In this document: positions 59,128 to 64,000 of the stretch, in pieces
Layout of the letters: each line of letters opens with the position of its first letter
How positions within the stretch are numbered: position 1 is the first letter of the stretch
Origin: Chryseobacterium rhizoplanae
GTDB lineage: Bacteria; Bacteroidota; Bacteroidia; Flavobacteriales; Weeksellaceae
Direction of reading: 5' to 3'
NCBI RefSeq assembly: GCF_900182655.1
Contig: NZ_FXTC01000004.1
Span: forward strand, 124,001 to 188,000
DNA length: 64,000 nucleotides
Notes under the pieces: generated by a model
What the model was told of the DNA's origin: nothing
Seen by the model: only the letters and a program-made list of their open reading frames with translations
Databases searched by the model: none
Translations under genes and position numbers: made by a program

Positions 59128-59919
59128 CTATTTTTTCTGTGCTGCCAAAGCAAAAACCAGTGGTATTTTATTTCCAAACTGTGGAATTCTCCATTTTCCT
59201 TTTTCAAATTCATCTACATGTCTGAAGCAAGGATATGGCGACCAGTCAAATTCCTGAAAAGTGTCCAGTTTTAAATCTTTTTTAACCAGATTATCGAGAA
59301 CTTCTGATAAAGAGTGATTCCACATGACATATTCCTGTACGATGGGTGCAGACTGGTCTGCATAAGTTCCTTCATAGGTTTCTACAATCGGTTTTTCATT
59401 AAAATAGTTGTATACCACTTTTGTAAAGTCATCATCAAACATCCAGACAACCGGATGAAACTCTGCCATGATAAATTGTCCTCCGGGTTTTAGGAAATGA
59501 CTGATAACACCCGCCCATTTTTCAAGATCAGGAAGCCAGCCTATTGTGCCATAACTTGTATACACGATATCAAATTTCTGATCCAGCACACTGGGCAGAT
59601 CATATACATCTGAACAGATAAATTCTGTATCTGTACCACATTTCTGAGCAAGATCTTTAGCTGCATCAATAGCCTGGTCAGAAAGATCTATTCCGGTCAC
59701 TTTAGCACCCATTCTTGACAGGGAAATAGAATCCTGCCCAAAATGGCATTGCAAATGCAGAATACTTTTTCCTTTTATATCTCCCAGAAGTTCCAGTTCT
59801 ATTGAGTTGAGTGAAGTTCTACCTTTCAGAAATTCATCTACAAAGTAAAAATCCGACTTCAGGTGTGGTTCCACCTTAGCATTCCATGACTTTTTATTTA
59901 TTTCTAAGTAATTTTCCAT
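59128..59919 (-). CDS. Class I SAM-dependent methyltransferase
   Basis: A 263-residue enzyme. The SAM-binding motif I region is ILHLQCHFGQDSISLSRMGA followed by the acidic GIDLSDQAI (motif II). The rest, with EFICSDVYDLPS and PGGQFIMAEFHPV, fits the Rossmann-like methyltransferases. The substrate is unknown. No close operon partner. Confidence 0.85.
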   Translation of the reverse strand: MENYLEINKKSWNAKVEPHLKSDFYFVDEFLKGRTSLNSIELELLGDIKGKSILHLQCHFGQDSISLSRMGAKVTGIDLSDQAIDAAKDLAQKCGTDTEFICSDVYDLPSVLDQKFDIVYTSYGTIGWLPDLEKWAGVISHFLKPGGQFIMAEFHPVVWMFDDDFTKVVYNYFNEKPIVETYEGTYADQSAPIVQEYVMWNHSLSEVLDNLVKKDLKLDTFQEFDWSPYPCFRHVDEFEKGKWRIPQFGNKIPLVFALAAQKK

Positions 59920-59978
59920 TGTTTTAATTTAAAATGAGTGTTAGTTCTGCTTTTTATTAAAGCAACTTTACGTACTGA

Positions 59979-60515
59979 TTATAACTTATCCATGAGCTTT
60001 TTCTTTTGGTCAAGAAATTCTTCCTCACTTAAAACCCCGGATTCTTTTAATCTTCCCAATTGTTCGAGTTGGTCTAAAATACTGGGTTCAGGTTTATTTT
60101 GAATGGATCCTTCAGGACGGGACATAAAATCTCTTACCTTTTCACAAAAAAGCTCAGCATGGTACTTTCCTACTCCATCTATCTCTACGATATCATCAGT
60201 TACCTGAATATCTATGGAAGCCAGCAACACTGCTGTTTCATATTGTATTGAGCTTATTTTGCTGTAGGAAAAGTCCTCTACTTTCAATCCGTACATGAAT
60301 TCCTTATCTACAAAGATCAATCTTCTGTCCGTAGCTACCAGAATGATATGATGATTGTTTGTTTTATTTCTGCCTTCAACGAGATAGACAATTTTTTCGT
60401 CTGCTGAAAGAATATCCGGCAGCTCATGAATTTCTTTTCGGGCAAATATGGTAGGACTGATATCCAGTTTTTTAAGTTCCTTTCTTATCTCGTCAAGTCT
60501 TGATTTCTCACTCAT
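59979..60515 (-). CDS. PH-like plus SHOCT domain protein
   Basis: A 178-residue soluble protein. A short helix (residues 1-30) and a bacterial PH-like domain (about 35-120, IILVATDRRLIFVDKEF) precede a C-terminal SHOCT motif (about 148-177, LEQLGRLKESGVLSEEEFLD). It shares this SHOCT end with the two genes at 61246 and 62104, but lacks their N-terminal cysteines. Function is unknown; the domain pair occurs in regulators of membrane or stress processes. Confidence 0.75.
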   Translation of the reverse strand: MSEKSRLDEIRKELKKLDISPTIFARKEIHELPDILSADEKIVYLVEGRNKTNNHHIILVATDRRLIFVDKEFMYGLKVEDFSYSKISSIQYETAVLLASIDIQVTDDIVEIDGVGKYHAELFCEKVRDFMSRPEGSIQNKPEPSILDQLEQLGRLKESGVLSEEEFLDQKKKLMDKL

Positions 60516-60579
60516 AGTAACAGTTTATGAGCCTAAATTACTATTTATTGGTGATTAAATATTTAATTTGGTTAAAATA

Positions 60580-61227
60580 TTACGTTTCGGATGGAATTAC
60601 GATAGAAGTGTGCAGGCAATACATTTTCCAGCCTAACGTTTCATACAACCGCTTTCCTTCTTCTGTTGCTACTAAAAGGTTATTTGAAAATCCTTTTGAT
60701 AAAGCAATCTTCTGAAGTTCTTTCAATAAAAAGGAAGCGAGCCCTTTCCTTTGATGATTTTTCTCGGTAATAATCCTGTCATATATAGCAGTACCATTGA
60801 CAAGGGAGACACGGCCTATAGAAGCCTGTTCACCATTCTCTGCTACAATCCTGACAACAAAAGTGGTGTTATAGTCAGAAAACTCCAAATGATATCCTTC
60901 TGCAAAGCTGATTTCCGGGAAATTCATCGGGTGAAAACAAGTCATCATATATCCTTGTGGCTGCAGTTTCCATCTTTCAGGGATTTTCTCTATAAATGCT
61001 TCAGGAGAAGTAGATACTTTGAGATAAATCCAGGGTTCATCAATTGAATCTGCAAGTTGGAAAAAATCATCATTAAGTTCAGGAAATACAAAACGTTCTT
61101 TTTGTTTTTCATCTCCTACCATCACGTGGAATCCTGATTTATACTGAACAGGAAAAGGCACTTCTCTTGATAAACACCATCCTTTCAGCCAGTTTTCTAC
61201 TATTTCTGCCGATACTTTGTCCTTCAT
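60580..61227 (-). CDS. GNAT-family acetyltransferase
   Basis: A 215-residue protein with a C-terminal GNAT fold: the acetyl-CoA site is in HQRKGLASFLLKELQ (Q/R-x-x-G-x-G/A). The N-terminal half differs from typical single-domain GNATs, so its target is unclear. Located in the SHOCT gene group. Confidence 0.8.
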   Translation of the reverse strand: MKDKVSAEIVENWLKGWCLSREVPFPVQYKSGFHVMVGDEKQKERFVFPELNDDFFQLADSIDEPWIYLKVSTSPEAFIEKIPERWKLQPQGYMMTCFHPMNFPEISFAEGYHLEFSDYNTTFVVRIVAENGEQASIGRVSLVNGTAIYDRIITEKNHQRKGLASFLLKELQKIALSKGFSNNLLVATEEGKRLYETLGWKMYCLHTSIVIPSET

Positions 61228-61245
61228 GATTAGGTATTAAAAGTT

Positions 61246-62094
61246 TTATTTCAATTGCTCCAGCAGCTTTTTCTTCTGTTCTGCAAATTCGGAATCGGTC
61301 AAAATCCCGTTTTCTCTCAGTTTTCCTAATTTCTCAAGCTGATTAAAAATTTCTTCTGATGACACTGAAATACTTTTGCCTGCAGTATCAATTTGTTTCG
61401 GAGTCTGTTCCTTAGGATTATTATAAATGCTTTTTATAGTATCATAGAACTTCTCAGCATCTTCCTTATCCATATAGCATTCAAACTCAACTACTCTTTC
61501 GTCCAAATGCAGTTTAATGATCGGAGATCTCGGATGTGTCACAAAGCTTACTGACTTTATAGTTTCATTACGGTAATCATTAATCTTTGCTGCACCAAAC
61601 ATTCCTTTTGATACAGAAATCATCCTTTTTGGGGTTGCCACCAATATTCCGGCATCCAATGTATTGACAAACTGAGCATCTGTAATGGCAATTATCTGTT
61701 CCTCCTCAGAAATCAGATAAGGAAGTTCTTTGATTTCTCCTTTGGTAAACATGGAAAGATTGGCATTCAGCTTTTCCAGTTCAAATTTTATTTTGCGCTG
61801 TCTCCGTTTGTAAACTTCTTTTGAAATTCGGGTTGAATCCGAATCTATCGTTACAGGAAGAGTTTCGTTTGCTACTGCTGCTGGCAAAACCGGTTCTGCT
61901 TTCTCTGTTTTCAGCATTTCATTAATATCATCAATACTGAATTTATTGAGATTGTACAGCAATTCATCATTGATATTGCTCGTTTCATTCAAACATTTAT
62001 TGCATAAAACATTACCATCGGAAAGCGTATTAGCTCCCAAAAGCGTATCCATAGAGGTTAATTCTGTTTTACACAATGCACAGTTATTACTCAT
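61246..62094 (-). CDS. Zinc-ribbon, PH-like and SHOCT domain protein 1
   Basis: A 282-residue protein. Four cysteines C5, C8, C31, C34 (CxxC...CxxC) form a probable zinc ribbon (DUF4428-like). A middle PH-like domain (about 95-200) and a SHOCT motif at the C-terminus (LEKLGKLRENGILTDSEFAE) follow. Paralog of the next gene. Function unknown; probably binds partners or membranes. Confidence 0.75.
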   Translation of the reverse strand: MSNNCALCKTELTSMDTLLGANTLSDGNVLCNKCLNETSNINDELLYNLNKFSIDDINEMLKTEKAEPVLPAAVANETLPVTIDSDSTRISKEVYKRRQRKIKFELEKLNANLSMFTKGEIKELPYLISEEEQIIAITDAQFVNTLDAGILVATPKRMISVSKGMFGAAKINDYRNETIKSVSFVTHPRSPIIKLHLDERVVEFECYMDKEDAEKFYDTIKSIYNNPKEQTPKQIDTAGKSISVSSEEIFNQLEKLGKLRENGILTDSEFAEQKKKLLEQLK

Positions 62095-62103
62095 CTGTTC
62101 TTT

Positions 62104-62964
62104 TTATAATTTATCAAGTAATTTTTTCTTTTGTTCGGCAAATTCAGCCTCTGTCAGTACTCCAATCTCTCTGAGTTTACCCAGTTTTTCCAGTTGCTCA
62201 AAGATAGATCCGGGATCTCCTTTATCTGTAGAATATACATTTTCCTGAACCAAATCAGGAATCGTCTGGGAAAATGCCTGCAATGGACTTGAATCCCTTC
62301 TCTCATTTTCAGAATAGGCTGTACTTCTGTTTTTAACATTGGAAAATGTCCTTCCATCATTTTTATTGTGCAGTTTAAACTGTGCATCACCTCTATTAGT
62401 ATTGATTTTCAGAATTGAATATAAGAGATTTTCAATATGATCAATAGAAGAAATATCCTGAAGGGGAAATTCATTTTTTACAACGCCGCCCAGAAATTTT
62501 TTATCAATGAAAGCGACCCTTTTCTGTGTTGAAAATATAATTCCTTCCCTGTTAGTTTGAAGATCAATTCCTTCTGCAATAGCCAGCAGTTTTTCATCTC
62601 TGTCCAGATTTTTCGCCAATTCATTCACTTCTTCATTGGCAAGAACACTCAGTCTTGCATTCAGAGCAACAATCTGATCTTTTATTTCATCCAGCCTGGT
62701 TGGTGCATCATATTTGTAATGGTTATTTGCTGTATATTGGGATCCTCCGGCAGTCTGGCTTGCATCAATTTTACTTTTCAGAATCATTCCTGTAATTTCT
62801 GCAAAATAAAACTGATCAAGGTTATGAATAAGGTCTCTGTTGATAGTAACGGCTTTAGTAAAACATCCTGCACATAAATAACCACCGTCAGCAAGTTTAT
62901 TTTTGCCTACAGACATATCCGTTGCCGTTAGTGTTGTTCCGCACAATGCGCAAATAGTGTTCAT
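62104..62964 (-). CDS. Zinc-ribbon, PH-like and SHOCT domain protein 2
   Basis: A 286-residue paralog of the preceding-listed protein with the same arrangement: C5, C8, C31, C34; a middle PH-like part (about 95-195, GIIFSTQKRVAFIDKKFLGG); and a final SHOCT motif (LEKLGKLREIGVLTEAEFAE). The insertion before SHOCT (about 210-250) is polar and likely disordered. It starts the four-gene group, 9 bases before the next gene. Confidence 0.75.
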   Translation of the reverse strand: MNTICALCGTTLTATDMSVGKNKLADGGYLCAGCFTKAVTINRDLIHNLDQFYFAEITGMILKSKIDASQTAGGSQYTANNHYKYDAPTRLDEIKDQIVALNARLSVLANEEVNELAKNLDRDEKLLAIAEGIDLQTNREGIIFSTQKRVAFIDKKFLGGVVKNEFPLQDISSIDHIENLLYSILKINTNRGDAQFKLHNKNDGRTFSNVKNRSTAYSENERRDSSPLQAFSQTIPDLVQENVYSTDKGDPGSIFEQLEKLGKLREIGVLTEAEFAEQKKKLLDKL

Positions 62965-63095
62965 CTGGTTTTATGTTTAATAGTTTTTAATGAATACAAA
63001 GCATTATTTTTCCCCTGTTCGTATACATTGATCCAAATTACAAATTCTGAATCGATTGTAAGGATCAAAAATATTCAAATCTTAACATCAATCAA

Positions 63096-63136
63096 AAAAA
63101 ACAACCACAAAAAAAGCTTTTGTGGTTGTTTTTCTT
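63096..63136 (-). terminator. Terminator of hisS
   Basis: The plus strand reads AACAACCACAAAA, then CTTTTGTGGTTGTTTTTC: arms of about 12 bp with a short loop. The minus strand ends in T's. It lies 40 or so bases after the hisS stop. Confidence 0.8.
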
Positions 63137-63174
63137 TTACCAATTGATAAATCTATTGGGTAGCTTTGGCCATA

Positions 63175-64000
63175 TTATCCTAAGAATTCTTCCAGAGAAA
63201 CAGTTTTCTTTTCTCCTGCTTCAAGATCTTTATAGGTAACTGTATTATTTTTAATTTCTTCTTCACCCAGGAAAACTACATTTTTTATCCCTTTCTTTTC
63301 TGCGTAAGTAAACTGCTTATTGATCTTTGCATTTTCTGGGTATAATTCTGCTGAAATTCCTTTTGCTCTTAGCTGCATGATCAATTTTAAAGCTTCTATT
63401 GTTTCTTCTCCTCCAGAATTAGCAAACAAATATTCGATTTTGGATGATGCTTCTTCAGGGAAAAGGTTCAGTTCTTCCATTACCAGATAGATTCTATCTA
63501 ATCCGAATGAAATTCCTATTCCCGGAATATTTTTAACGCCAAAAACTTCTGTAAGGTTATCATATCTACCGCCGCCGCCGATAGATCCCATAGCAACCTC
63601 ATCTGCTTTCACTTCAAAGATAGCACCTGTATAATAATCCAGTCCTCTTGCCAGGGTAATATTGAATACAAGATTTTGCATATCAACACCAAGGCTCAGA
63701 GACTGTGTAAGGACATATTCAAGTTCTTCTACTCCTTTCAGACCGATTTCATTTCCTGCAAACTTTTCTTTCAGTTGAAGAAGGTTTTCCAATGCATCAT
63801 CAGACTGGCTGAATAAGAAATCCAGTTTGTCAATAGATTCCTGAGAAATTTCTCTTTCCAGTAATTCTTTTACAACGCCTTCTTTACCGATTTTATCCAG
63901 CTTATCTAGTGCTACCGTGAAGTCAATCAGCTTATCTGTAATTCCTGCATATTCTGCTAATCCGGAAAGTATCTTTCTGTTGTTCATATGAATCGTAACA
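63175..64000 (-). CDS. hisS: Histidyl-tRNA synthetase, partial (N-terminus outside window)
   Basis: The frame is open to the right edge and beyond: the ATG at 63985-63987 is internal, since upstream codons continue VTIH before MNNRKILSG, the conserved NNRKIL block of HisRS motif 2 region. Downstream are the [14 protein letters not shown] motif (histidine site 2), [16 protein letters not shown] and [18 protein letters not shown] (motif 3), then the anticodon-binding domain. The first part of the protein (motif 1 and 2) is outside the window. Confidence 0.95.
   Translation of the reverse strand, partial: VTIHMNNRKILSGLAEYAGITDKLIDFTVALDKLDKIGKEGVVKELLEREISQESIDKLDFLFSQSDDALENLLQLKEKFAGNEIGLKGVEELEYVLTQSLSLGVDMQNLVFNITLARGLDYYTGAIFEVKADEVAMGSIGGGGRYDNLTEVFGVKNIPGIGISFGLDRIYLVMEELNLFPEEASSKIEYLFANSGGEETIEALKLIMQLRAKGISAELYPENAKINKQFTYAEKKGIKNVVFLGEEEIKNNTVTYKDLEAGEKKTVSLEEFLG

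Noticed and set aside
1..64000. CRISPR arrays, insertion sequences, prophage or integrated elements
   Set aside because: No regular spacer array, transposase, integrase or phage structural gene was seen. The region looks like stable chromosome with repeats only between genes.

Overview
The window looks like a chromosomal segment of a flavobacterium, most likely Chryseobacterium or a close relative (Bacteroidota, Weeksellaceae). The evidence is an AT-rich sequence, Bacteroidota-type promoters (TAnnTTTG, often about 20 bp downstream of a TTG-like element), few Shine-Dalgarno sites, an ATP synthase operon without the beta and epsilon genes, many small outer-membrane beta-barrel genes, and a GG-leader peptide of the kind seen in Chryseobacterium. 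I found no rRNA, tRNA, insertion sequence, phage or CRISPR array.

Layout. 1-3516: the end of a methylmalonyl-CoA mutase small-subunit gene, an FtsB-like protein, uridine kinase, ClpS and a CNNM/CBS membrane protein. 3787-9214: the ATP synthase operon (atpB-E-F-H-A-G plus an AtpI-like gene). 9372-10733: ffh. 10803-14692: five outer-membrane beta-barrel genes. 14810-20383: a PhoH-like ATPase, a SAM hydrolase, a 2-oxoacid dehydrogenase E2, an unknown protein and a ClC transporter. 20590-21880: rpsF-rpsR-rplI. 22153-27328: an AraC regulator with a TolC/HlyD/MFS efflux set. 27692-32783: aldehyde dehydrogenase, thioredoxin, acyltransferase, glycosyltransferase, exonuclease and ApaG. 32863-36972: sucB and sucA. 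37098-44412: an SRPBCC protein, the glycogen genes glgB-glgA-glgC and a divergent glycan-binding esterase. 44454-45914: an M17 aminopeptidase.

46056-53167 is the most unusual part: a one-direction run of two ATP-grasp ligases, an esterase, a GCS2/YbdK-type ligase, a class I glutamine amidotransferase, a probable permuted ATP-grasp protein and a small membrane protein. It looks like a pathway for an unknown peptide-like metabolite. A broken 91-codon gene lies inside it. Next to it is a 50-residue bacteriocin-like peptide gene (53370-53522, minus strand), followed by a full cyanophycin set: synthetase (minus), cyanophycinase and isoaspartyl peptidase (plus). The region therefore combines carbon storage (glycogen), nitrogen storage (cyanophycin) and an uncharacterised amide-ligation cluster.

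58797-64000: a small YtxH-like protein, a methyltransferase, an operon with three SHOCT-domain paralogs and a GNAT enzyme, and the 3' part of hisS, which runs off the window.

Many intergenic gaps hold short word-like repeats in inverted arrangement. They appear to be several families of non-coding elements, and some touch the stop codons of the genes before them.
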